Part shown: piece after piece, positions 45,305 through 54,345 of the stretch | How the letters are laid out: every line of letters starts with the position of its first letter | Numbering within the stretch: the stretch's first letter is position 1 | DNA from: Chitinophaga sp. | GTDB lineage: Bacteria > Bacteroidota > Bacteroidia > Chitinophagales > Chitinophagaceae | Direction of reading: 5' to 3' | DNA length: 64,000 nucleotides | NCBI RefSeq assembly: GCF_019236475.1 | Contig: NZ_JAFAIX010000012.1 | Location: forward strand, 1-64,000 | Program-made: the position numbers and the translations under genes | Notes under the pieces: model-generated | What the model saw: only the letters and a program-made list of their open reading frames with translations | Databases searched by the model: none | Told to the model about the DNA's origin: nothing

Positions 45305-45325
45305 ATTATTTTATATAACTCCAAA

Positions 45326-46654
45326 TTATCGTTTCATCATTCCTTTCAAACCTCTACCACCAGCGCCGAATTTGTTCATCATTTTCATCATTTGGCGCAT
45401 TTGTTCGAACTGTTTCATGAACTGATTCACGTCTTGGATATTTTTACCGCTACCGGCTGCAATACGCTTACGGCGGCTACCATCGATCAAATCTGGATCC
45501 CCTCTTTCGGCTGGGGTCATGGAGTTGATCATGGCTTCAATGCCTTTGAAGGCATCATCGCTGATATCGATATCCTTGATAGCCTTACCAACCCCAGGAA
45601 TCATGCCCATCAGGTCTTTCAGGTTACCCATTTTCTTGATTTGCTGGAGCTGTTCGCGGAAATCGTCGAAATCGAACTGATTTTGGCGGATTTTCTTCTC
45701 CAGTTTTTTGGCTTGTTCCTCATCGAACTGTGCCTGTGCACGTTCTACCAGGGTGGTGATATCACCCATTCCGAGGATACGTTGCGCCATACGTTCAGGG
45801 TAGAAAACATCGAGGGTATCGAGTTTTTCACCCATAGAGACGAACTTAATCGGTTTTTCAACGGTGTACTTGATCGTCAGGGCGGCACCACCACGGGTAT
45901 CACCGTCCAGTTTGGTCAGTACCACACCGCTAAAGTCCAGGCGCTCATTGAACGCTTTGGCTGTGTTTACCGCATCCTGACCGGTCATGGAATCCACTAC
46001 AAAGAGGATTTCATGCGGTTTAACGGCAGCTTTTACGTTGGCTACTTCGGTCATCATCACTTCATCCACGGCCAGACGACCGGCAGTATCGATGATGATG
46101 ATATTGTTTCCTTGTGCTTTTGCGTGTTTAACAGCGTTTTCAGCGATCTGAACAGCATTTTTGTTTTCAGGCTCACTGTAAACTTCCACCTCAATCTGTT
46201 CTCCCAGCACTTTCAGTTGGTCGATCGCTGCTGGACGGTAAATATCCGCTGCTACCAGCAGGGGCTTTTTACCTTTCTTGGTTTTCAGGTAGTTAGCCAG
46301 TTTTCCGGAGAAAGTGGTTTTACCAGAACCTTGCAAACCTGCGATCAGAACGATAGTAGGATTATTTTTAATATCAAATTCAGCTTCGGTGCCGCCCATG
46401 AGGTCGGCGAGTTCGTCTTTAACGATTTTCACCATGAGCTGACCAGGAGAGATAGCTGTAATAACTTTTTCTCCCAGGGCTTTATCTTTTACTCTATCGG
46501 TAAATTCCTTTGCGATCTTGAAGTTCACATCCGCATCCACCAGTGCACGGCGGATTTCCTTAACCGTGGATGCCACATTTATTTCCGAGATACGGCCTTC
46601 ACCCTTAAGTTGTTTAAACGCGGAGTCGAGCCGCTCTGAAAGTGATTCAAACAT
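45326..46654 (-). CDS. ffh: signal recognition particle protein Ffh (SRP54)
   Basis: GTPase that delivers ribosomes making membrane proteins to the translocon. The N domain is residues 1-90. The G domain has P-loop LQGSGKTTFSGKLA, DTAGRL, TKLDGDTRGG and GMGD. The methionine-rich M domain (about 300-442) ends in MRQMMKMMNKFG and GMMKR. 442 residues. The ATG at 46654 (MFESLSERLDSAF) is the family start; upstream in-frame starts read into the repeat element. A TACATTTG -7 box (46677-46684) lies 23 bases upstream, next to repeat element B. Confidence 0.96.
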   Translation of the reverse strand: MFESLSERLDSAFKQLKGEGRISEINVASTVKEIRRALVDADVNFKIAKEFTDRVKDKALGEKVITAISPGQLMVKIVKDELADLMGGTEAEFDIKNNPTIVLIAGLQGSGKTTFSGKLANYLKTKKGKKPLLVAADIYRPAAIDQLKVLGEQIEVEVYSEPENKNAVQIAENAVKHAKAQGNNIIIIDTAGRLAVDEVMMTEVANVKAAVKPHEILFVVDSMTGQDAVNTAKAFNERLDFSGVVLTKLDGDTRGGAALTIKYTVEKPIKFVSMGEKLDTLDVFYPERMAQRILGMGDITTLVERAQAQFDEEQAKKLEKKIRQNQFDFDDFREQLQQIKKMGNLKDLMGMIPGVGKAIKDIDISDDAFKGIEAMINSMTPAERGDPDLIDGSRRKRIAAGSGKNIQDVNQFMKQFEQMRQMMKMMNKFGAGGRGLKGMMKR

Positions 46655-46676
46655 TGTCGGTATTTTAAACGGATGG

Positions 46677-46684
46677 CAAATGTA
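46677..46684 (-). promoter_or_regulatory. candidate -7 box of the ffh promoter
   Basis: TACATTTG matches TAnnTTTG exactly, but no TTTG lies at the expected distance; the -33 region falls at the edge of repeat element B (46702-46814), which may have replaced the original upstream half. Confidence 0.45.
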
Positions 46685-46701
46685 GTGATTTTTGCTTGTA
46701 G

Positions 46702-46814
46702 TTTCTCGCAAAGGCGCAAAGGAAGGCGCAAAGGCGCGATTTCAGCGGTTGAATCTGTAAAACACACGGTAAATGGCTTATTTGCGGCTTTGCTCCTTCG
46801 CGCACTTTGCGAGA
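46702..46814. repeat. terminal-inverted-repeat element B (MITE-like)
   Basis: 113-bp element starting TTTCTCGCAAAGGCGCAAAG, the same as the left end of element A, and ending CTTTGCGAGAAA, its complement. The TIRs match over 12 bases, then with a one-base insertion. An internal direct repeat GGCGCAAAGG follows the left end, and TTGCGGC resembles the internal stem of element A. It lies between the ffh start and the rpoD terminator. Confidence 0.75.
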
Positions 46815-46849
46815 AAAAAAGACCCGTCTGGCTCCTGCCGGACGGGTCT
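46814..46849 (-). terminator. Rho-independent terminator of rpoD
   Basis: Stem AGACCCGTC / GACGGGTCT (46820-46828 with 46841-46849) with an inner GC-rich loop; on the minus strand T7 follows. The T-run coincides with the right end of element B. Confidence 0.85.
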
Positions 46850-46871
46850 GTAGGAAAAAAGTTTATGTAGA

Positions 46872-47741
46872 TCAGCTTCCCAGGTAGTTGCGGAGCAGTT
46901 TACTGCGGGAAGTGGTTCTAAGTTTAGTGATGGCTTTATCCTTGATCTGGCGAACGCGTTCGCGGGTCAGGCCAAATTTTTCTCCGATATCTTCCAGTGA
47001 CATAGGATGTTCTACGGCGATACCGAAATACAGCATAATCACATCTTTTTGTCTGTCTGTCAGTGTAGAGAGGGAGCGTTCAATTTCCCGACGGAGGGAG
47101 TCGTGGTGATCCAGCTCTTCATCTGCGCTCACCGCATTTGGATTTTCCAGTACATCGAGAAGGGAGTTATCTTCCCCATCGATGAAAGGTGCATCCATGG
47201 ATACGTGACGGGCAGCAACGCCGAGGGTGGCTTCTACTTCGTCTGTATTAATTTCCAGGATGGTGGCAAGTTCGTCGGGAGAAGGCTCTCTTTCGAATTC
47301 TTGTTCCAACTGTGAATACGCTTTACTGATTTTGTTGCTCAGGCCCACTTTATTGAGGGGCAGACGCACGATTCTGGACTGTTCAGCCAAAGCCTGCAGG
47401 ATGGACTGACGAATCCACCACACTGCATAGGAGATGAATTTAAAACCGCGCGTTTCATCAAAACGTTGAGCAGCCTTAATTAACCCCAGGTTGCCCTCAT
47501 TGATAAGATCACTGAGAGACAGGCCCTGATTCTGATACTGTTTAGCAACGGACACCACAAAACGCAGGTTTGCTTTGGTAAGCTTCTCCAACGCTCTCTG
47601 ATCGCCCTGCTTGATGCGGATAGCAAGATTAACCTCTTCCTCCGGCGTGATTAAATCCACTTTCCCAATCTCCTGCAGATACTTTTCCAGGGATTGTGAT
47701 TCCCTGTTGGTAATGGATTTAGTGATTTTGAGTTGGCGCAT
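46872..47741 (-). CDS. rpoD: primary RNA polymerase sigma factor (RpoD/SigA, short Bacteroidota form)
   Basis: Housekeeping sigma factor recognising the TTTG/TAnnTTTG promoters seen throughout the window. Region 1.2 is at the N-terminus ([20 protein letters not shown]). Region 2 contains [23 protein letters not shown] and the -10-reading helix [15 protein letters not shown]. Region 3 follows, and region 4 has the helix-turn-helix [19 protein letters not shown]. No region 1.1: 289 residues, the usual Bacteroidota length. MRQLKI at 47741 is the conventional start; an ATG two codons upstream (47747) is also possible. Confidence 0.95.
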   Translation of the reverse strand: MRQLKITKSITNRESQSLEKYLQEIGKVDLITPEEEVNLAIRIKQGDQRALEKLTKANLRFVVSVAKQYQNQGLSLSDLINEGNLGLIKAAQRFDETRGFKFISYAVWWIRQSILQALAEQSRIVRLPLNKVGLSNKISKAYSQLEQEFEREPSPDELATILEINTDEVEATLGVAARHVSMDAPFIDGEDNSLLDVLENPNAVSADEELDHHDSLRREIERSLSTLTDRQKDVIMLYFGIAVEHPMSLEDIGEKFGLTRERVRQIKDKAITKLRTTSRSKLLRNYLGS

Positions 47742-47800
47742 TGACATAGAGTCGGAACAGTTACAGGTTAAGAAAAAGTTAAGATTTGATGAATGCCTGA

Positions 47801-47831
47801 CAAAAATAAGTTTTTTTAGATACTACCCAAA
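47801..47831 (-). promoter_or_regulatory. promoter of rpoD
   Basis: TTTG (47828-47831), 19-base spacer, TATTTTTG (47801-47808): perfect match, giving a leader of about 50-60 bases. The rest of the 363-base gap to the next gene is A/T-rich with no gene seen. Confidence 0.75.
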
Positions 47832-48038
47832 AAAATATTGTCGTTTTTAAATCATTTCCAAACAAAATCGATTGATGATTAAGTGCTTGCAAAATTTCGA
47901 AAAATTTCACATGGTACAGCTCCTTGTGATTTCACATCCATATATCAAAAAGTTATATTGTTATAATTAGTAATAAATAGAATTTATTTAACGCGTACAA
48001 ATTTTTCTGGACATAGTTAAAAAAAAACCGTAAATTAT

Positions 48039-48068
48039 TTTGACAGAATAAATAATTTTCTATAATTG
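48039..48068 (+). promoter_or_regulatory. promoter of the START-like gene
   Basis: TTTG (48039-48042), 18 bases, TATAATTG (48061-48068), one mismatch from TAnnTTTG; about 30 bases of leader. Confidence 0.6.
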
Positions 48069-48104
48069 CAACCTGATGATATTGATTTACTAATAATTTG
48101 AGAG

Positions 48105-48485
48105 ATGTCAAAGAAAGTGCTATACGAGCTGGAATTCCCGGTTAGATGCTCACCCGGTATATTATACGAATTTCTATCTACGCCGGCTGGCTTACAGGAA
48201 TGGTTTGCAGATAAAGTTGACTTCCGTGATAACGTTTTCTCCTTCTCCTGGAATGGCACTGAAGAAGAAGCTGAAGTGCTGGAACAAGAAGAAGATGAAT
48301 ATATCCGCCTTCACTGGAAACACGCTCCGAAAGAAGAATATTTTGAGTTCCGTATCCAGATTTCAGAAGTAACCAATGAAACTATACTTGTGGTAAAAGA
48401 TTTCGCGGAGAAGAAAGAAATCAAGGACCAGAGTCAATTGTGGGGATATCAAGTAAAAGATCTCTTCCACAGAATCGGGAACTAA
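48105..48485 (+). CDS. START-like domain protein
   Basis: Small (126 residues) helix-grip protein of the START/SRPBCC superfamily: KKVLYELEFPVRCSPGILYEFLSTPAGLQEWFAD is the typical N-terminus of the AHSA1/START-like Bacteroidetes family, with VDFRDNVFSFSW forming the sheet and a C-terminal helix. A hydrophobic ligand is likely but not known. The stop codon is directly followed, without a gap, by the stop of the minus-strand gene. Confidence 0.85.
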   Translation: MSKKVLYELEFPVRCSPGILYEFLSTPAGLQEWFADKVDFRDNVFSFSWNGTEEEAEVLEQEEDEYIRLHWKHAPKEEYFEFRIQISEVTNETILVVKDFAEKKEIKDQSQLWGYQVKDLFHRIGN

Positions 48486-49097
48486 TCAGCCTTTGTTGTC
48501 AAGTAATGCAAGCAGGGCTGCATAAGCCGCCACTACTTCGTTTTTTACTTCACCCCATTGCGCCAGCGAAAACGGCTTCGCTATCTTAAGGAAATCATGA
48601 CGATCTGTAACCAACCTCCAGTCTGCTAAACTTATATTCCCTATGGGTTTATAATTCCCTCCTTCAAAATCATGTTCCCAGGGATCATCTCCCAGGTAAA
48701 CCTGAAAACCATTGGCGGCCAGTACTGACTGGTTATCTGCAATCGTATCCAGAAACCGTTCCTTTACCTTTCCCGCCAAATGAAGGGTACTACTAAAGTA
48801 ATGCCCCCACCAGAACATGGTTCGGAAAGCAAATACATCCTTGCCCGAAAAATACCTCGGGAAATCCAGCATCACCCATGGTAATTGCCGGTATTGTTCT
48901 CCTTTTGATATTTTTGCTGATTGCTGCAACCACGCTGGTTCGAACGCAAAAGCATGATGTGCCTGTGTCTCCTCTAATCCCCGGTGAATGGCTCCCATCA
49001 TATCCACGACCTTCCCCATCACCCGATTTTTTAGTAATAGTAAGTCGGCACTCATCGCCACCTCCGCCTCGGCTGCGGTTAATTCAAAATTTTCCAT
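48486..49097 (-). CDS. conserved hypothetical protein
   Basis: 203 residues, no signal peptide, no membrane helix. I do not recognise a family. The sequence is Trp/Phe-rich in its middle (PRYFSGKDVFAFRTMFWWGHYFSST), has a predicted helical N-terminus and an acidic YLGDDPWEHDFEGG loop. The ATG at 49097 is preferred to an in-frame ATG 9 codons upstream that would lie in the likely promoter region of the divergent lptF/G gene. Convergent and abutting with the START-like gene. Confidence 0.6.
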   Translation of the reverse strand: MENFELTAAEAEVAMSADLLLLKNRVMGKVVDMMGAIHRGLEETQAHHAFAFEPAWLQQSAKISKGEQYRQLPWVMLDFPRYFSGKDVFAFRTMFWWGHYFSSTLHLAGKVKERFLDTIADNQSVLAANGFQVYLGDDPWEHDFEGGNYKPIGNISLADWRLVTDRHDFLKIAKPFSLAQWGEVKNEVVAAYAALLALLDNKG

Positions 49098-49178
49098 ATA
49101 ATTTAACGCGATTTTCAGGTGCAATTGGTGCTCCTTTGTGAATTCGTACTAACTTTACGGTTTAATATAGCATTATCA

Positions 49179-50618
49179 GTGAAAAAACTCGACAAACTCA
49201 TTATAAAAACATTTCTGGGACCTTTCGTTGCCACTTTCTTTGTGACGTTGTTTGTTCTGATTATGCAATTTCTCTGGAAGTACATCGATGACCTGGTTGG
49301 GAAAGGGCTCGATACTACCGTTATTATTCAGTTGATTGCCTATACCAGTGCCACGCTCGTTACGTTGGCGCTCCCATTAGCCGTATTGCTCTCCTCCATT
49401 ATGACCTTCGGAAACCTGGGTGAAAGCTTTGAGCTGGTGGCATTAAAATCTTCCGGGATCTCTCTCCTACGCTTCATGCGCCCGCTGCTGATAATTGCTA
49501 TCTTGATCGCTTACGGAGCGTTTCTTTTTGCTAACTATGTTATTCCCGTAGCCAATCTACAGGCAAAATCCCTCCTTTGGGACATTACCAATGCCAAACC
49601 CGCCTTCAACATCAAAGCTGGCGTTTTCTATACAGATATTCCTGGATACACGATTAAAGTAGCCCAGAAAGACAAGGATAACCAAACCATCCATCAGGTA
49701 CTGATTTTCGACCACTCTACCGGTGGTAGCGGGGATAAAATTATCGCTGCCGAAAAAGGCCAAATGGTACTGACTGCGGATAAACGCTATCTTTATTTCA
49801 TCCTGGAAAACGGTTGGAGATATGAAGAACGAGGTAACCGCGGATTTACCGTTCCCCAGGATATGATCCGGTTGGGATTTCATAAATACAGTAAAGCCTT
49901 TGACCTGAAAGCATTTGCGTTCAGCCGACTGAATATGGATCTGTTCGCTTCTAACCAGCAAATGCTGAATATTCGTCAACTGGATTACGCGATCGACTCC
50001 ATCAAAAAATTGGAAGATGGCTATGGTAAGGCGATTCACTCTTATGTGAGCAGTCGATATACCTTTTTTAAATGGAAGGATTCTGCCTGGGCAGCCACCG
50101 CACCTCCATTGAAAGTGAATGATTTTGAAGATACTATTCCGATGGATCAACGTCGGAATATACTGGAAAGAGCAGAACAGACGACCCGGGATGCCCTTAG
50201 TTCATTGGAAACACCGGCGAAAGACTACGAGGATAAACATGGCTCCGTACTAATGTTCAAAGTGGAATGGCAACGTAAATTCACGTTGGCAGCCGCTTGT
50301 ATAGTAATGTTCTTAATAGGTGCGCCATTGGGGTCAATTATTCGTAAAGGCGGATTGGGTACTCCATTGGTATTTGCGGTTATTTTCTTTGTAATTTTCA
50401 ATGTATTCTTTATGATTGGGGAGAAAATGGCCAGAAGCGGGGTAATGGAAACCTGGTCTGGTATGTGGCTCTCTAATATTGTTTTGTTGCCAATCGCGGC
50501 CTTTTTAATTTATAAAGCCATGAATGATTCGCAGCTTTTCAATAAAGAATTCTATTTTCGCATTATTCAGAAAGTGAAAAAGTTCTTGCAGAGATTTAAG
50601 AAGCAACCTACAAATTAA
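49179..50618 (+). CDS. LptF/LptG family permease
   Basis: Inner-membrane subunit of the lipopolysaccharide transport ABC machine (YjgP/YjgQ family). Transmembrane helices occur near the N-terminus (KTFLGPFVATFFVTLFVLIMQF, ALPLAVLLSSIMTFG) and after a ~230-residue periplasmic beta domain (AACIVMFLIGAPLGSIIRKGG and two more). The start is GTG at 49179 (VKKLDKLIIKTF), matching the family start; the next in-frame upstream ATG (49119) would add residues from the promoter region. 479 residues. Only 11 bases precede the PAP2 gene. Confidence 0.88.
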   Translation: MKKLDKLIIKTFLGPFVATFFVTLFVLIMQFLWKYIDDLVGKGLDTTVIIQLIAYTSATLVTLALPLAVLLSSIMTFGNLGESFELVALKSSGISLLRFMRPLLIIAILIAYGAFLFANYVIPVANLQAKSLLWDITNAKPAFNIKAGVFYTDIPGYTIKVAQKDKDNQTIHQVLIFDHSTGGSGDKIIAAEKGQMVLTADKRYLYFILENGWRYEERGNRGFTVPQDMIRLGFHKYSKAFDLKAFAFSRLNMDLFASNQQMLNIRQLDYAIDSIKKLEDGYGKAIHSYVSSRYTFFKWKDSAWAATAPPLKVNDFEDTIPMDQRRNILERAEQTTRDALSSLETPAKDYEDKHGSVLMFKVEWQRKFTLAAACIVMFLIGAPLGSIIRKGGLGTPLVFAVIFFVIFNVFFMIGEKMARSGVMETWSGMWLSNIVLLPIAAFLIYKAMNDSQLFNKEFYFRIIQKVKKFLQRFKKQPTN

Positions 50619-50629
50619 AACCTACAGAA

Positions 50630-51304
50630 TTGAAAACGCTGTTAACACTGTTCAGAAAGAATATCTACTTCTTTCTGCCATTCGTACTATGGGTTGTCAT
50701 AGGCGGAATTTTACTCGCCAGCTACAGCCAACGTGAATTGTTCCTTAGTATTAACGGGGTACATTCCAACTGGGCGGATGTGCTGGTAACAGGGCTTACC
50801 TACCTCGGTGATGGGATCATGTTTAGTGTGATTCTAGTACTGATGTTGGTAATGCAAAGATTCAGACTCTTTTTTATGGGTCTGGGATCTTTCTTGCTGG
50901 CTGTACTCATTGTACAGGTAGCAAAACATTATTTTAACGCGCCGCGCCCCATCCTCTATTTTGGTGATGAGGCGAGCACACTTGTTCACACAGTGAAATG
51001 GGTAACTGTGCATAGTAGCAACAGTTTCCCATCCGGTCATTCTGCCGGCGCATTTGGAATGTTCTGTTTCCTTGCACTCATTTCTCCGGAAAAGAGGTGG
51101 GGTCTCGGTTTCATTCTCCTTGCCCTGGTAGCCGGATATTCAAGAATCTACCTCGCGCAACATTTCTTTGCAGATGTTTACGTGGGTAGTATAGTTGGTA
51201 CACTCAGTAGTGTTACCGTTTACAGTCTTTTCCGGTTAAGAAACAATACAGTAGCACCGGAACTCTGTCCGGAAGCGGTTCTGAATGCCAACGCACCCGC
51301 ATAG
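50630..51304 (+). CDS. PAP2 family membrane phosphatase
   Basis: Membrane lipid phosphatase (PAP2/undecaprenyl-pyrophosphate or lipid A phosphatase type). Six hydrophobic helices surround the three signature motifs KHYFNAPRP (KxxxxxxRP), PSGHS and SRIYLAQHFFADV (SRxxxxxHxxxD). 224 residues. The start is TTG at 50630. It lies between an LPS-transport permease and a GT39 enzyme, so envelope lipid carrier recycling or lipid A modification is the likely role; the substrate is not determined by sequence. Confidence 0.88.
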   Translation: MKTLLTLFRKNIYFFLPFVLWVVIGGILLASYSQRELFLSINGVHSNWADVLVTGLTYLGDGIMFSVILVLMLVMQRFRLFFMGLGSFLLAVLIVQVAKHYFNAPRPILYFGDEASTLVHTVKWVTVHSSNSFPSGHSAGAFGMFCFLALISPEKRWGLGFILLALVAGYSRIYLAQHFFADVYVGSIVGTLSSVTVYSLFRLRNNTVAPELCPEAVLNANAPA

Positions 51305-51323
51305 AAAAATATAGATTTTTATA

Positions 51324-52952
51324 ATGAAATACCTGTTGATTGCCCTATTTGCGGCTTTGTTGTTTATTCCTTTCCTGGGCGCGGTTCACCTGTTTGACTG
51401 GGACGAAATAAACTTCGCGGAGGCTGCCCGGGAGATGATTGTCACGCATAATTACAGCCAAGTACAGATTGATTTTCGTCCCTTCTGGGAAAAGCCACCA
51501 CTGTTTATCTGGATGCAGGTAGGTAGTATGATGATTTTTGGCGTAAATGATTTCGCAGCCCGTTTTCCGAATGCAATCGTAGGTGTTGTTACCTTGTTAT
51601 CTCTCTATGCCATCGGCAAAAAACATGGCGATTCCAAACTAGGTCTCTGGTGGGTACTCGTTTATGCTGGTTCCTGGTTGCCACACTTTTACTTTAAGTC
51701 TGGTATCATTGATCCTACTTTCAACCTGTTTATATTCCTGGCTATCTACTTTGCTTACCGAATTACCCATACAGATAAACCTTTCCGTATGGCTGCTATC
51801 AGCGGCTTTATGCTCGGACTGGCTGTACTGACAAAAGGACCTGTTGCCATTCTGGTGGCTATGCTCTGTCTGATAGTATATTGGCTGGTGAATAAAGGAC
51901 GGATCGCAATCAAATTCTCTCAACTAGGAATGATTGCCTTACTGGCTTGCTTTACTACACTGTTGTGGTTTGGGTATGAAATCCTGGCCCATGGCTGGTG
52001 GTTTGTCAATGAATTTGTTAAATACCAGATCAGACTGTTGACTACGGAAGATGCCGGTCACGGTGGACCGTTTTTCTACCACTGGATAGTATTGCTGGTG
52101 GGCTGTTTCCCGGCAAGCGTATTCCTCTTTACCTACTTCCAGAAAGGAAAGAAGTCTTCCATCTATAGCAGCGCTCCAGTAGCTCCGGAACTGAAGGATT
52201 TCAAGAAATGGATGTGGGTATTATTCTGGGTGGTATTGATTCTTTTCTCGATTGTAAAAACCAAGATAGTTCACTATTCGTCTCTCTGTTATTTCCCACT
52301 TACCTTCCTAGCAGCGGTGCAGGTGTACAAACTTGCGGAAGGCAAAATCCGCTTCCGTGGTTGGAACCTGGCGATACTGCTAGTCATCGGTATTGTGTTG
52401 GGTATTGCCATCGGTGCGTTGCCACTGGTAGGGATTTATAAAGATCAATTGATTCCTTATATCGGAGATAAATTTGCAGTAGCCAATCTACAAGCAGATG
52501 TTCCATGGTCATTGGCAGAATGTGCTTACGGTATCGGCTATATGATAATGGTGATTATCAGCGGTATTTTGCTGGGAAGAAAGAAAATGCAGGAAGGACT
52601 AATTACTTTGTTCGTCAGCACGATCATCGCTATACAGGTGACAGTTGTACATTTCGTTCCGAAAGTAGAAGCCTATTCTCAGCGAGCAGCTATCGAATTT
52701 TTCGAATCATTCCAAGGCAAGGATGTTTATGTAAAAGCGTTGAGCTATCACAGTTATGCACAGCATTACTACAGTCGTGAAATGCCACATAGTAATCCAA
52801 ACTATTACAATACAGAGTGGCTGCTGAATGGGAATATCGATAAGCCTGCTTATTTTATTTGTAGGATAACAGATGCGGAACCTTATCTGCAGCATCCTCA
52901 CTTAGAGAAGATCGGCGAGAAAAATGGCTTTGTCTTTTTCAAAAGAAAATAA
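51324..52952 (+). CDS. GT39/ArnT-like membrane glycosyltransferase
   Basis: Polyprenyl-phosphate-sugar-dependent GT-C glycosyltransferase with about 11 transmembrane helices in 542 residues. The acidic first-loop motif DWDEINFAEAAREM holds the catalytic Asp/Glu, followed by FWEKPPLFIWMQ, typical of ArnT/PMT-like enzymes. It starts 19 bases after the PAP2 gene. The set LptF/G permease, PAP2, GT39 suggests modification of lipid A or a surface lipid. No arn sugar-synthesis genes are present, so Ara4N is not implied. Confidence 0.88.
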   Translation: MKYLLIALFAALLFIPFLGAVHLFDWDEINFAEAAREMIVTHNYSQVQIDFRPFWEKPPLFIWMQVGSMMIFGVNDFAARFPNAIVGVVTLLSLYAIGKKHGDSKLGLWWVLVYAGSWLPHFYFKSGIIDPTFNLFIFLAIYFAYRITHTDKPFRMAAISGFMLGLAVLTKGPVAILVAMLCLIVYWLVNKGRIAIKFSQLGMIALLACFTTLLWFGYEILAHGWWFVNEFVKYQIRLLTTEDAGHGGPFFYHWIVLLVGCFPASVFLFTYFQKGKKSSIYSSAPVAPELKDFKKWMWVLFWVVLILFSIVKTKIVHYSSLCYFPLTFLAAVQVYKLAEGKIRFRGWNLAILLVIGIVLGIAIGALPLVGIYKDQLIPYIGDKFAVANLQADVPWSLAECAYGIGYMIMVIISGILLGRKKMQEGLITLFVSTIIAIQVTVVHFVPKVEAYSQRAAIEFFESFQGKDVYVKALSYHSYAQHYYSREMPHSNPNYYNTEWLLNGNIDKPAYFICRITDAEPYLQHPHLEKIGEKNGFVFFKRK

Positions 52953-52977
52953 AGGATAAAAAATAAAAAGAGTATCA

Positions 52978-53022
52978 AAAAACCCGGAAGTAACCTCACA
53001 GTGAGGTTACTTCCGGGTTTTT
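52978..53022. terminator. long palindromic terminator after GT39 gene
   Basis: 22-bp perfect stem (52978-52999 with 53001-53022) around a single central A, with A5/T5 at its foot; works on both strands between convergent genes. Confidence 0.85.
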
Positions 53023-53031
53023 ATCTTTTAC

Positions 53032-53060
53032 GTTGTCCCTGCCCTGCGGGCAGGGACAAC
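53032..53060. terminator. second hairpin before superoxide dismutase gene
   Basis: 13-bp perfect stem GTTGTCCCTGCCC / GGGCAGGGACAAC with loop TGC (53032-53044 with 53048-53060). Little T-run; similar GTCCCTGCC hairpin sequence occurs after pgk, so it may be a repetitive palindrome rather than a simple terminator. Confidence 0.65.
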
Positions 53061-53103
53061 AGGAAGGAAGGTTTTACCTTCATTTTATATCTAAGCTGTG
53101 GAA

Positions 53104-53841
53104 CTAAGCCATAGCAGCATGGAATCTTTTCTCCACTTCATTCCAGTTAATCACATTCCAGAAGGCATTGATATAATCTGGACGTTTGTTCTGGTATTTC
53201 AGGTAGTAAGCGTGTTCCCATACATCCAAGGCCAGGATGGGCGCACCTACTTCTTTCACGAGGTTCGTCATCAGTGGATTATCCTGGTTAGGTGTATTGA
53301 GGATCGCCAGTTTTTTACCTGGTGTAACAATTAGCCACGCCCAACCTGAACCGAATACTGTTTTCGCAGCATCATTGAATTTCTGTTGGAAGGCATCCCA
53401 AGAACCGAAATTAGCTGTGATGGCTGCTTTCAATTTCTCTGAAGGAGTTGTTTTGGTAGGGCTGAGCAGGGTCCAGAAGAGAGAGTGATTATAATGGCCT
53501 CCAGCATTATTACGTATAGCCTTTTCAGTGGGAGCAGCGGTTACTTTTTTCAGTATCTGCTCCAGGGTCAGGGACGCAAATGGTGTATTGGGGAGGGCAT
53601 CGTTCAAATTCTTCACATAAGCACCATGGTGCTTGTCGTGATGGATTTCCATGGTCATTTTGTCGATATTAGGCTCCAGTGCATCATAGCCGAAAGGCAG
53701 AGGAGGTAATACAAAAGGTGCTTTGGGATCGGCAAAATTGGTTTTCACGGTAGCTGACGATGCAGCCAGGCTTGCAAGCGGTCCACTTAAAACAGCGGCC
53801 CCGGCAAGGCCGGTAAGCTTGATAAATTCTCTTTTGTTCAT
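53104..53841 (-). CDS. Fe/Mn superoxide dismutase with Tat-like signal
   Basis: Converts superoxide to oxygen and hydrogen peroxide. The N-terminal [18 protein letters not shown] is a Tat-type signal (KR in place of RR), so export as a folded metalloprotein is plausible. The mature part has the Fe/Mn-SOD pattern [25 protein letters not shown] (first metal histidine and neighbours), [10 protein letters not shown] and [13 protein letters not shown] with the last metal Asp/His. 245 residues. The start at 53841 is chosen over an in-frame ATG 24 codons upstream. Its own promoter includes TAGATTTG (53878-53885). Confidence 0.92.
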   Translation of the reverse strand: MNKREFIKLTGLAGAAVLSGPLASLAASSATVKTNFADPKAPFVLPPLPFGYDALEPNIDKMTMEIHHDKHHGAYVKNLNDALPNTPFASLTLEQILKKVTAAPTEKAIRNNAGGHYNHSLFWTLLSPTKTTPSEKLKAAITANFGSWDAFQQKFNDAAKTVFGSGWAWLIVTPGKKLAILNTPNQDNPLMTNLVKEVGAPILALDVWEHAYYLKYQNKRPDYINAFWNVINWNEVEKRFHAAMA

Positions 53842-53877
53842 ATGAAAAGATTGAATTTGTTTGTGACTGAGCAGATA

Positions 53878-53885
53878 CAAATCTA
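53878..53885 (-). promoter_or_regulatory. -7 box of the superoxide dismutase promoter
   Basis: TAGATTTG matches TAnnTTTG; a TTTG further upstream lies at 27 rather than 19 bases, so the -33 half is weak, which is compatible with activator control. Confidence 0.45.
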
Positions 53886-54345
53886 CTTGATAGCAGGTTA
53901 AATATTTTATCAAATTTTACACCAGATCATTACAATTTTAAAATCGTTAAAATATTTAAGCGGTCCTATCCTATTGAGAACCAGGGCTCCAGGTGAAATA
54001 ACCCCTCGCTTTCGGGAAAAATACGGGTTGACTTTATGGATAATTCTGGAAATAATACTATTTTACCATTACCTTCATGTGAAGATGATTTTTTTTAATT
54101 TTTTTCAAATAATGATACTATTTATCCCAGGTGCTGCTAACTGCGGAGATAGAAATGTCACCCTTGCTACTATGGCCAACGAAAAAATTATTAAGCATAC
54201 CCAATGCTTGGATTTGTACCGTTGTTAGTAAGACCGTATCAAAGTTGAAAACAGAAATATGAAAACTATTCCGGTATCGTTCATTTAGCAGTAGAACTAA
54301 TCCGGCTTTTTCGGGTTATAATAAATAATAAAGCATCCCAGATCA
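53886..54345. other. intergenic region, no gene seen
   Basis: About 460 bases, A/T-rich in its middle (54030-54120). The open frames crossing it have no recognisable features. A TTTG at 54213-54216 is not followed by a good -7 box, so I could not place the promoter of the operon starting at 54346 with confidence. Confidence 0.4.

Noticed and set aside
53974-54228. 84-residue open frame in the gap before the five-gene operon
   Set aside because: A/T-rich with a hydrophobic Phe/Leu run, no upstream promoter or conserved feature; treated as non-coding, though a small membrane peptide cannot be excluded.
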